From Gadus chalcogrammus (lineage: Eukaryota > Chordata > Actinopteri > Gadiformes > Gadidae): 64,000 bases of DNA. Positions 54,255 through 64,000 of this stretch are shown in pieces. The notes under the pieces were generated by a model. That model saw nothing but the letters and a program-made list of their open reading frames with translations, had not been told where the DNA came from and ran no database searches. The position numbers and the translations under genes are program-made. The number at the start of each line of letters is the position of its first letter. The stretch's first letter is position 1. Location: NCBI RefSeq assembly GCF_026213295.1, contig NC_079420.1:12682824-12746823 (forward strand), read 5' to 3'.

Positions 54255-55581
54255 GCAGAAGTAAAAGAATGATTTATTTCACAAGATATTTATTTTAGTT
54301 ACAAGTTGTGGCCTTGTATTTTTCTTTGAATCACTTGTCCCCATAAACTAGTCTTAAATCGTAGTGCCAATACGAAGGCACAATCCCATAGATCAACTCC
54401 ATGGAACTTGAATTTTTTTTTTACATTTAAAACTTAAGTGCGGACATTTCTTCTTCTATTAACACCTGCTGAATGTATCTAAGGGATGCCAACAGTAAAA
54501 AAAAAAGAAAAGTATACGGAAAGGTCTGAATTCACATTTACCATAAATTGTCGAGCTTCTGGACCCTGCATCGTAAATCGACCAAGTGTAGCAACATGGA
54601 AACAGGAGCAATTTGGAATTGTAGAGTTTTCAGACACACGAGGGGGGGGGGGGGTCATTTGGAGTGCTGTACAAGTCGGTGAGGGGGTGGGAGCAACATC
54701 AGCTACCGGGCCCACACCCATTCTAGAGGCTGCACTTCGACACTGGCCACGTTCCCCACACTCTGCTGTGAATGTGACATGCATAAACGATAACCTGTGG
54801 ATGCCTCATTAGTATCACAACATTACCATCATGTAACTTCCATAATAAAATAAGTTAAAAACTATACCAAAATGGCTGGTCAAGTATGACTTAATGCAAT
54901 AGAATACAAGAAAAAAAAAAAAAAAAAAAACATTTACAAATAATACCTGTGGCAAAATAAACCTTTAAGTAAATAGTTTTTTGTAAGTTTGTTTCAATTG
55001 TAATCTCAGAGGACTCTTTTGCTGACAGCAACTGGTTGGCTTCTGACCGTGGCAGCCTGTCAACGTCGGTTCATCCGTCAGCTCATGCGGGGCTTGGTGA
55101 CAGTACATGAGAATATTAAAAATCCATCTAGATTTCCATTCCTTAGTTATTTATCTTCCCATTACTGTATACCATTTCTTTTCTTTTTTTATAAAATATT
55201 TTATTCATACAATCATTTCTTTTACTATAGCAACATCATATTACTTTTTTGAGTGGCAAGAGATCAGTCGCACATCATCACCTCATAACAACAATAGTAT
55301 ATAAACAAATGAAAAGAAAAATCCTTTCGAGTTTGTCTTTTTTTCTTTTTCTCAGTTCTTCATGTTATAACAGAGTGTGTGGTATGTGTAGTTGGTGGGG
55401 TGTGTGGTGTGTGTGTGGGTGGGTGGGGTGGTGTGTGTGTGGTGGGGGTGTGTGTGTGTGTGCGTGTTTGTGTGGTGTGTCGCACTGGGCTGAGCCTATG
55501 GAAGTATTGCTGGTCCTGGTGATGTCTCTTGGTTTGTGTAATCTGGGAGCAGAAACATGGCTGCTCTGGGGACGGGCGTCC
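54255..55581 (-). other. ppp6r3: ppp6r3 3' UTR (probable)
   Basis: Non-coding sequence between the stop codon and the candidate poly(A) signals. Contains an A-run near 54911-54930, a G-run near 54643 and a GT-rich stretch at 55376-55480. Confidence 0.55.
54273..54294 (-). terminator. ppp6r3: ppp6r3 polyadenylation signals (candidate pair)
   Basis: Two AATAAA hexamers on the minus strand (54289-54294 and 54273-54278), about 1.3 kb after the stop codon. Confidence 0.5.
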
Positions 55582-55633
55582 TCACGCTGGTACCTTAACG
55601 TCGACCTCCGTGGACGCCGGGCTCACGTCCGGC
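55582..55633 (-). CDS. ppp6r3: ppp6r3 terminal coding exon
   Basis: 52 nt encoding [16 protein letters not shown] and TGA. Supported by phase and acceptor; not conserved in sequence. Confidence 0.78.
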
Positions 55634-58600
55634 CTTCAGACCCACGTGGGGAGGAACAGAAACACACAATTTGTGATACATCAGTTATGCACTGATTCTA
55701 TATAGAGATAATATAGCAACAATGATCAGTTTTTCATTACATACATATTATATACTGTAGATAATATATGCAGTATATAAGCCTTTTTATATACCAAAAG
55801 GAAATGGATCGTGAACTTTAGGTTTTGGTCTCCTTTCAAATATACTATGCTGCAAGAAAGTACTTTCGTCTCAGTACATAATTCTTATTTATTTCTTTAT
55901 ACTTAATTCTCCAAGGAGTTAATCGGTCCGTAGTCTAGGACTTACTTTGGCTCCTCTACAGCTGCCGTCTCTGAGGGGCCGTTGGGGACCTCAGCGGGGG
56001 CCCAACTCCTCTCCCCGCTGACGGATCAGACATGGCGGGAAAAACAAAACCACGATCAAAGAGGAGACAACCGTGGCAGGCGGCCATGACTGGAGAGTGA
56101 AACGGGTTGCATTCAGAATGGGTGAACAGTAGCGCCCCCAAGTGAACATTCAGTGAAACAACACGTGGCCCCTGTTGTGTTGGCCAGAAGCCACCCTGTT
56201 GAGCTGTTTATTGGGCGTGAGCGTGGAGACCCACCTGGTTTTGGGACAGGGGGATGATGTGGTGTTGGGGCCGGTCCTCTCTGGATCACTATCCGCCGCT
56301 ACAGTGTACTTCTCCTCCGAACAAACGGCTTTCTCTTCATCACTGTAACGGGCGTCGGCAACATGTTACTACGGTTGTATGGAGGTTACCGTGACCATGA
56401 AACCCTTCAGCACACACACACACAGATGCACACACACACGTAGGACTTGTACAAAAAAGACCCAATGAACACGCAAACTGAGATGGTGAGTGAAGACGCA
56501 TGCTGGATGGAATAGTGGATTTCATAAGTGTAAAACAAGAGGTGAACAATGGAGGTGTTGACAATGGAAGCTAGACCACGAAACAAGGAAGGTGCAGCGC
56601 AAACATCCAAATGTTCAGCAAATAAAAGAAACGTGGAGTTGTCTGGGGTTTGCCCTTTTTGGATAATGTTTTGATTGGTCCAACATTTCACAGTGCCAGC
56701 CATCCAGTCTTGCTTTTTATAACCAGCACTACTATAAACTGGTTAAAGCACCAAAATACCCTCACTAAACTCTCTAAAGTGTTTGTTTCACGTGCTAATC
56801 TCATGGTTTATTGGCCCAATTTAAAAAAACAAAAAAACAATAAGAAACAACGCCTGCATTAACCGTGTTTCACCAGCGATGCTGCCGTCCCTGGGGGTTG
56901 GGTTATTTTGCAGAATTTGACCATTTCTCCATTTTAAGATGAGATCCAAAACCACCAGGTGGTCAGAGCGAGAATTGTAAGTCGTGAACTGAAGCCTTTA
57001 ATTGTGAAATCAAGAAAAGCTATAGTGATGCCAGAACAAACACTTAATTCATGTATAGGTATTCAGACCTTACTTGACATTTCTGTCATATTTGCCTCTT
57101 CAGCCCTGGGTGTTTGTTTAAATAAACACTGTTCACTCAATTGACTGTAATGATGAAGAGCATTCGCCATAATGGACAAAACATGCATCTGCACAAGATG
57201 AAACAGGAGCATTATCAAATGATATTCCCAATTTGAGCCAGATTAATCCAGTTCATATTACTTTAAATTAACATTGGAAATACTTTACAACTTTTTCAAA
57301 ATCTGAGCACCTTTCAGTATTCAAGGTCAACCAAAAACTTTATGGGTTAACAAAAGCTTAACCCATAAACATGGGTTGAGCATTCATATTTTCCTGTAGT
57401 ATATGCTTTGGAATAGGAATTCCCATTCATTGATTTTCAACCAATTAACTCTGATTATCTATATGATCCTGTAGGGGACCAATACGATTCTTACAGCCCA
57501 TGCGAGGTGAAAAAGACACACCTGGTAGAAAGACATGCAGTATGGAGGGAAAGATGAGCAGAAAATCAAAACGAAGGGGAGTGGGGAGAGTTGGATGAAG
57601 ACGTTACAACAAGACACCACAGCTGCAGGTTGGGGTCAGAGTGGCTGTACATACCGATACGATTTCAACACCCTGAGGAAGAGCACACCCACAACGCACA
57701 GCAAGACAGAGAGAGAGGGATAGAAAGAAAAAGAGGAGAGGAAGCTCTGCTTGTAAATGTCAGTCAACAGTCAAGCATCCAGGTCTTACGACAGAAGTTG
57801 TTAATGGCTCACACATAACTTGGACACGGCATCGGCCACTAGGGGAGGGAGGGGGGGGATGCGGAGGGTTATGGTTTTATAGAGTTATCTTTGTTGAATT
57901 GGAATTCAGGTTAAAGACACTCAATGGGAATGACAAAAACAGACAAAGTCACATGAAGCCGATTCAAATGTGCAGCTCCCCAAATGTTGGCATCTTGATT
58001 TGGTATCCTTTGTTCTATGAATGTTGTGTGAGGAAAGTCTGATTCCTACTTGGATTGTCAAGTTTAGTACTTATGAATTGAATTTCTTTATACACCTCTG
58101 CAAACAGCTGTACCTATATTTAGACCAAACTGAACAATATCCAAATGGAGGAATCTAAGTGCAGGGACAGCCCCTCTTGGTGAAACACAGGTTTTGTATT
58201 TTCCGATTTATTGCTTGATTTAGTTGCAGTTGAAGTCACATGCCACAGGTTCTATGGCAAATGACTTGGCATACCATTCTGTTGAGCCAGTCTCCCCCTT
58301 CATCACCAAACGCATCATACATCTACAGAAAGGCTGCCAGAGGTCCGGCTTCATGCCTCCATCACCTTTCAACTCTGCATCTGCTACTTGTCACTGTCTC
58401 TGCCCCTCTGACAGACAAGTGTGTCACAAATATGCATATTTTCTGAAATCCTCGTGCATGGAGTCAAAGCAAAATCCATCAACACGTTGACCACTCTCTA
58501 ACTGCATTCCAACAGGACTGGAAATGATGGCACAGAAATATTGCATGGCGATTAGGACCAATGGCTCTTGTTGGATAGTCAGACTGCATTTGAACTGCAG

Positions 58601-61600
58601 GTTTTAATAACAATTTGCTGCTGAAATGTACTGAAGCCACTACAAGTTCAATGTATTGCAGAAGAGTAATGAGAAAATATTCACTTTAGATCATTTTACA
58701 ACAAATTAAATAGCTTTTAGAATTGCATCTCACTTGCATAATGTTATCCATTTTCAAGTATAAAGGTTAATTAATGAACAAGACATAGAACGAATGCAGC
58801 TTTATCCTCAAGATGCAACCGTGATAAATTGGCAAAATACACTTAATCGGCATATTAACACTGAAAGGCTGGTCACGCTCCTTTACGGGATACCGAGGAA
58901 TCTGCCCTTACAAATCTGACAGATCAAGCCTTAGAAGATTTCTTTAAAACAATTTGTCTTTACTGCTAGAAAGATAAAGCTACAGTATAGAAATTAATAT
59001 TATTAATTTATGATTAAGTATATTAAGTATTAGATCAATGGATAATCATCCCACACCGTTAATAAAGATCCAGAGAACAAAAGAAATATATTGTGTATTG
59101 CCCAATACACATTTTATAATATTCTGGCCATTCATACTAGCTAACAAGACCACCCTTAATCGAAAAGCACAGATTTACGTTATCTGGAATATTAAAGCAT
59201 GACTCCACATGTGTGAGTGCCATTCTAACACCATGAAAGGCCAATCGGTGCCCATGAGCCCGCTGCTCTAACCTCTTGAAGACTGCCGTCTCAGTCTTTG
59301 CGTCCACCGTGAGGCTGAGCGTTTCCTTCATGGAGCCGTTGATCACCGTCTCGGTCACGCTGCGCTGCTCGCTGGCCGCCTCCTCCTCCTCTGCCTCGGG
59401 GCTGCTGAGCCTCTGGGCGGGGGACGACAGCGGGCTCTGGTCCGCCGGGGACCACCCGTCACACTCTGCTGGGAGAAGAAGACCCACAGGTTCACATGGA
59501 CACAACTGATGATCCACATGTAGGAACGGCAGAGTAAAGGTTTCAATCACCCTTCAAATGTTTGTATTACTCAAGATTCAAAAAGTAATGTTACACTAAG
59601 GACATTGACGTTTCTGGTAAAACAGGTGATAGCGTTTACTGTTAAATGTATGTCAATGCCTTGAAGTGGGGAATTGGCATAGAAATGAGGTGTGTTTGCT
59701 GCTGGCCCTGTGATTTGAAGGGAGTGTTCGGATGATGGTTCACCTTCGGGTTGCATGGGCGCGTTGACTCCCAGCGGGTCCATTGTCTCCACGCTGGTTT
59801 CCATGGCTACAGGAGAGTTGCATCTTAGAGGGTCTTTAGGACTTTGAATAGAAAAACATACCAATTAGTTACATAATTGAGTTACTAATTACGAGAAGCC
59901 GTGACAGTGGTGATTACTAGGGCTGCTTACGCTTGTTATTTTGATTAATCCTTCAACAATGTTATTGTTTAAAGTATAAAAAAGTAAATACAAAGGTGGA
60001 AAACTGTCATTACTTATTGAAATAGATAATGCAACTCCAAATCAAATAAAGTTTATCAAAAAGTGGAGCATTAGGTAATTTATGTTGTGCCCGCAGCAAT
60101 TCAATTCCGCGGCATCACGTAGGAAAGCATTACTTCAATGAAATTGAAATGAATTTACCTTAAAAAGAAAGATGTGCATGCGATCGCTAACATCGACAGC
60201 CCTAATTATTACAGTAATTATGAACCAGAGTAGTAATCAGTTGCCCACCTGAGATGGGGGAAGTTGGAGAAGTCGGCCCAGCTGGTCTCTGAGTTGGAGG
60301 GGGCAGGGGGGCTGCTCCAGGCTGCACCGGGGACCACTGGTACGGAGGAGGAGGAGGGGGGAGGTGCAGGGGTGCTGTTGGGGCTCGGGGCGGGTGCAGT
60401 GGAGTTGCCAGTGTCCATGGGGATGTCTTCAAAGTTGGCTGTCCACACAGGTCCTGAAAAACGTAGACTCAACTCTTGGAAACGATACACATAAACTACC
60501 ATTTACATAAAATAAATTGCAATGCTGGTCCAGTGCCACGTATTAAATTGGTCTGAGTCGGAAAGACAACGTAACTGGTCCAACTTTTTCGCAGGAACGG
60601 ACTTAAGGTGGCAGCATTGTTCAAAACAGAAACTGGTGTTGGCCCAAAAAGGTTGCATTTTTTGGCCAGAAAATAAAGGAAATTAGCAATGCTATGATTC
60701 ATGCTACATTTTTGTTTAAGTGACACATAAAACGTCTATATTATATTATTTAGACCTACTATATGAAGCATTGCGAACAATAAGGAAAACTAAGTCACAT
60801 CCATTACGATTCTTTCATTAATTTGTTATGTGGCAAGACAAACCAATTAAAAATAAGTGAGGTACAATGCTCCCCCCGCATTGATATAGTTTATGTCATG
60901 AGTTAGCAATGAGTATCATGTACCTGTATCCACATCCATTCTGTCATCAGTACTGAGGCCGGGGACTTCAAAAGGATCCCTCTTAACATCTTCCTCCTCA
61001 GAGTCTGTGCTCTCTTCACTGTCTGTGCTGCCAGAACTCCTGTTTAAAAGACGCATACAAAAGGGGTGTCAGAGGGCCAGCCCTTTTTACTTAATTCTTC
61101 AGGGTTCACTAAACTTAAAAGGGTTTATTACATTGTACATCATATCCGTTGTTTTCATGCTTCAGATGACATTGGTGAATTGAGAGGACACAATATGTGG
61201 ATCATACATTTACTGGCCGTGAATAACATTTCCTTAACTTATGCTTCAGCCCATTCATCCTAAATTCTGCATGTTTAACGTGATCAGCATTAATTAATTT
61301 ATATTTTATTTAAAATGTTTCCCCCTTTAGCAAACTGCAGGTTAGTCTTCACAACCGACGATGCGCTTCCAATATTGGCACATGATTTGTATCATTTTAA
61401 ACATGAACTCAACAGTATTCATCGACCTCTGGGCAACAGTACCCACGTCTCGATATCCCTAAACCCAACCTAGCACCCGATGCCGTGTTGAGAGATCATT
61501 GTGTGTCCACGCATAAGGGCTTGGGCTAGTCATTTGCAGAGTTCATTCATAATTTCCATGAGCAGCCATTAAGAGTAAATAAGATGAGTGGAAGACCTGG

Positions 61601-62252
61601 GGCGTCTCTGTGCCTCTGGAGCGAAAGAGACATCTTTTTCATCCCAGATGTCTTCTTCGTCAGAGCCAGCCTCTTCAAACTGCTGGATCTTCTCCTTGCA
61701 GCGTGCCTCAAACAATGCTATGTTGGCCTAGGAACAACAAACAAGTGGTCACACCGTTAAAGATCACACCAAACTCAGACAGTTTGTGAAATTAATTTTC
61801 CTCCGGTTCCTATCTTGAGTATGGCTCGACAACGGGCCAGTAGGAAGAAGCCGATAATGGTCGCTTTGTAAAAACATTTCTGCAGTCCAACATCCATAGC
61901 AAGGGTTGATGGGTGGGAAACCCTATCACACAGCCAAACTGGTAGCTTACTCCGAGTCAAGGCCATAGCCCATAATCCCAGACAAGAAAAAAGGTCTTAT
62001 AATACAACTATTTGACCTTGATGTATAATTATTAATTTATAAATAAGATGCTTTCCCCCCTCCATAAGAGTTGAAAAGGCAAATTACCCTAATTATAGAG
62101 CAAAGCAGTGATAATTGAACATAAACACATTTTTTTATATTCAGTCAATGCCATTTACTTTCCCCTACAGGTAATGATCCGTAATATCGATACTTACACT
62201 TTCATTTGTATTCAGTGAAAAACTGATGTCTGATATTCTATCAAAGGGAATA
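55582..62252 (-). CDS. ppp6r3: Protein phosphatase 6 regulatory subunit 3 (SAPS3), 3' half, 5' partial
   Basis: Regulatory subunit that targets the PP6 catalytic subunit; the N-terminal SAPS helical domain binds PP6 and the acidic, disordered C-terminal half, which is the part present here, varies. Exons in transcript order: 62198-62252, 61597-61727, 60924-61039, 60249-60453, 59744-59841, 59273-59468, 56235-56342, 55946-56017, 55582-55633. All are GT-AG with consistent phases (1,033 nt). Family hallmarks in order: [76 protein letters not shown] and [20 protein letters not shown], matching human PPP6R3. Stop TGA at 55582-55584. The SAPS-domain exons must lie beyond 64,000. Confidence 0.95.
55946..56017 (-). 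CDS. ppp6r3: ppp6r3 exon
   Basis: 72 nt encoding [20 protein letters not shown] then EEP. Weakly conserved, but phase and splice sites (GTAAGT donor) fit. Confidence 0.82.
56235..56342 (-). CDS. ppp6r3: ppp6r3 exon
   Basis: 108 nt encoding [20 protein letters not shown] then [15 protein letters not shown]. It continues the human FKSEEGK... region with low conservation. The flanking 2.9-kb intron shows no further exon. Confidence 0.85.
59273..59468 (-). CDS. ppp6r3: ppp6r3 exon with tandem (NAGNAG) acceptor
   Basis: 196 nt encoding [20 protein letters not shown], an acidic stretch, and [20 protein letters not shown] then TETAVFK, the most conserved C-terminal block. The acceptor reads CCCAGCAG, so use of the second AG would drop one residue (exon start 59465). 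Confidence 0.95.
59744..59841 (-). CDS. ppp6r3: ppp6r3 exon
   Basis: 98 nt encoding [20 protein letters not shown] then [12 protein letters not shown]. The donor is GTGAAC. Confidence 0.93.
60249..60453 (-). CDS. ppp6r3: ppp6r3 exon, Pro/Ser-rich
   Basis: 205 nt encoding [18 protein letters not shown], a Pro/Ser linker, then [13 protein letters not shown], equivalent to the human ETGWASFSEF motif. Confidence 0.96.
60924..61039 (-). CDS. ppp6r3: ppp6r3 exon, Ser/Asp/Glu-rich
   Basis: 116 nt encoding [20 protein letters not shown] then [18 protein letters not shown]. Contains many acidic casein-kinase-2-like serines. Confidence 0.96.
61597..61727 (-). CDS. ppp6r3: ppp6r3 exon, acidic DEEDIW block
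   Basis: 131 nt encoding [20 protein letters not shown], then [20 protein letters not shown] and RRP. Confidence 0.97.
62198..62252 (-). CDS. ppp6r3: ppp6r3 exon (first in window)
   Basis: 55 nt encoding [18 protein letters not shown]. Donor GTAAGTAT, phase 0. Confidence 0.94.
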
Positions 62253-64000
62253 CTGCAATGTTAAAGAGAACAGAGTTTAGTTTAGTTAGAAACGTTAGGC
62301 ATAAACACACATGACAACATTCCAACTCCAGTATTAAATGTCTACTATTTGAGGAACCTCAGGGCTACATTTATCTTAACTCTAAAGTGCAACATAAATT
62401 CACACATATCTTTTTCACATGTCTGCTACTACTATAAATGATAATGTACCCTGTTGTAAGACATTACATTTGCCATAATAATCAAAATTGTTGTAACCTT
62501 CACAGCATAGATACCATTACGACATTAGTACGGGTGTCTATCCCATTAAAAAAAAGGGGGAATTCAAACAAATCCAGCTCCTCTGTTATGATTGGCAAGT
62601 GGTCACACAGACAGCAGTGTTTCCCCCAGTACGGTGTTGTTAAGGCGCCCGCCATAACAACAACAATAGGGCCCCGCCTTGACTACCAATGTATATTAAA
62701 TTGGTAGTCAATTTAATATACATTGGGACTACCAATATGGTAGTGTATATTGGTAGTCCCCCCCCTGCTCCTTGACCACCTTGACTAACACATTATCTGG
62801 GGGAAACACTGGACAGTCTTCACTCCAGAGACAAACTGCACTAAAAAGTTGAAAATTAATACTTTAGTTAAAATAGGTGCAAATCAAATGGTTATTTGGG
62901 TAATAGCAAATGAGTTAAGCAGATTAGCGTCCTCTTAAAAGAAGCAGCAACTTGCACGCTGTTAACCTGGTAGGAGATCATACCTTCTCATGAGGAGATG
63001 TTGTGAGTGACAGCTCATAATAGTCAGTTCAGTTAATGGCCAGATTAAAAGAAGGAAATGGTTTGTGTAATGAGAGTTGTTATCAGGGTGTGTGGCCATG
63101 GGCAGCAAGGTCATTCACCTATGTTCAACTATAAGGAGGTTGGATTTGCTGGAATAGGGGATAGGGAACAAGCCCCTTGCCCGCACCCCCCCACCCCACC
63201 CTGTAAATGATGTGAGCCATCTGCATCTGCATCCCGTCATTGTGCATTCATGACAACTTTCCAACGAGACAAATGTGTCTTATCTTGGTCAATTTTAAAA
63301 CTCTGAAGTTAATTTACGTGGTCAATCCAGACAACACTGACAAAGCTAAATGTCAAATCTGTTCATCAGTTCAGAGAACTGTGACACAGCTCTGAATATA
63401 AAACGTTTTACAAGTCAAAGATTGTCACGAAAGCTGGTAAAAGAAGCTTCTATACTTCAGGTCTAAAGACAGTAAAGAAACGGGCTCAAAGAGACTACAC
63501 CTAATTCAACATAAGGAATCCCAGATACATTTATAGACAGTTACTAGTCTCTCATTAGCACCCACAACAAAGACCGCAGACTTTACCCATAACCATTAGC
63601 TAGGTTTTTGGAAATAAAGAAAAGGGACGGCATACTCAATCAATCACACATGAACTGTGATTTACCTGGATATTTTAATCTTCCAGGATATTTTGTGTGA
63701 CCAGAGACTATGCCACAAAATTTAAAGTAATATTACAGATCTATGAAGACAATTTTTTAGGTCACAAAAGGTATTTGAAGTCAAGCGATATCGATTGACG
63801 TAAAGAGCAATACTCCTCAAACTATCTACAGGACTTGTACATCAGAATGCAATGATGCTCATGTAAACTTTGTTTTACCACTTCTCGAATGAGAAACGGC
63901 TTTGCAAGTTCAAAACGTAATGACAAATGCTTTCCAGTAATCAAAAAAACATTACTACTAACTTAATATCTAACATTCCTATGCTGCTGTGCTTCCAACA
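62253..64000 (-). other. ppp6r3: ppp6r3 intron (5' part beyond window)
   Basis: No further exon is recognised up to the right edge. Contains the TIR element at 62615-62811. Confidence 0.6.
62615..62811. mobile_element. Short non-autonomous DNA transposon (MITE) in ppp6r3 intron
   Basis: Perfect 15-bp terminal inverted repeats CAGTGTTTCCCCCAG and CTGGGGGAAACACTG, with GACAG directly outside each end as a possible 5-bp target duplication. The interior (62680-62755) is itself palindromic around CAATTTAATATACATTGG. The ends resemble hAT-type MITEs of fish, although an 8-bp duplication would be expected for hAT. Confidence 0.78.

Noticed and set aside
62980..63040. Possible extra ppp6r3 exon ending CATGAGAAG before GTATGA
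   Set aside because: Only a donor-like site; no homology to the expected preceding segment (FNDEKFADQDD-type) and no clear acceptor.

Overview
The window is vertebrate nuclear DNA, almost certainly teleost: multi-exon genes with GT-AG introns, AT-rich intergenic DNA, many very long (CA)n/(GT)n arrays and small fold-back elements. The density of dinucleotide arrays (about a dozen, several over 100 bp) resembles gadiform (cod-like) genomes, but that placement is inference only. Nothing bacterial, viral or CRISPR-like is present.

Layout: (1) 1-464, + strand: the last coding exon of a SHANK scaffold gene, most likely shank2, ending in a SAM domain, followed by its probable 3' UTR and then gene-poor DNA to about 11.9 kb. 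(2) 11.9-35.9 kb, + strand: a complete anoctamin gene, ano1/TMEM16A, reconstructed as 25 coding exons with matching intron phases throughout, giving 2,979 nt and a 992-residue protein. All six Ca2+ ligands of the family are present. (3) 35.9-41.8 kb: intergenic, with a (CA)n array, a perfect hairpin, and a two-block minisatellite (unit about 47 bp) interrupted by tRNA-like units. (4) 41.8-46.6 kb, - strand: a complete galanin preprohormone gene (gal), with a non-coding first exon, five constitutive coding exons and a 69-nt in-frame cassette exon inside the mature peptide, plus a TATA-like box and a perfect CRE upstream. (5) 46.6-54.25 kb: intergenic, with a decayed LINE reverse transcriptase, several microsatellites and two perfect hairpins. 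(6) 54.25-64 kb, - strand: the 3' half of ppp6r3 (nine coding exons with phases that fit), whose SAPS-domain exons lie beyond the right edge.

The four genes do not form a pathway. They are a fragment of the ancestral linkage group that in human lies on 11q13 (PPP6R3-GAL ... ANO1 ... SHANK2), here compacted and rearranged. The most interesting signals are the galanin cassette exon, which introduces an Arg-Arg after residue 13 of galanin; long UG/CA arrays placed at splice sites of gal and ano1; a 12-nt ano1 microexon equivalent to mammalian segment c, with no room for segment d; an 18-proline run in the Ano1 N-terminus; a duplicated splice donor in ano1; and the interrupted CCAAT-bearing minisatellite.
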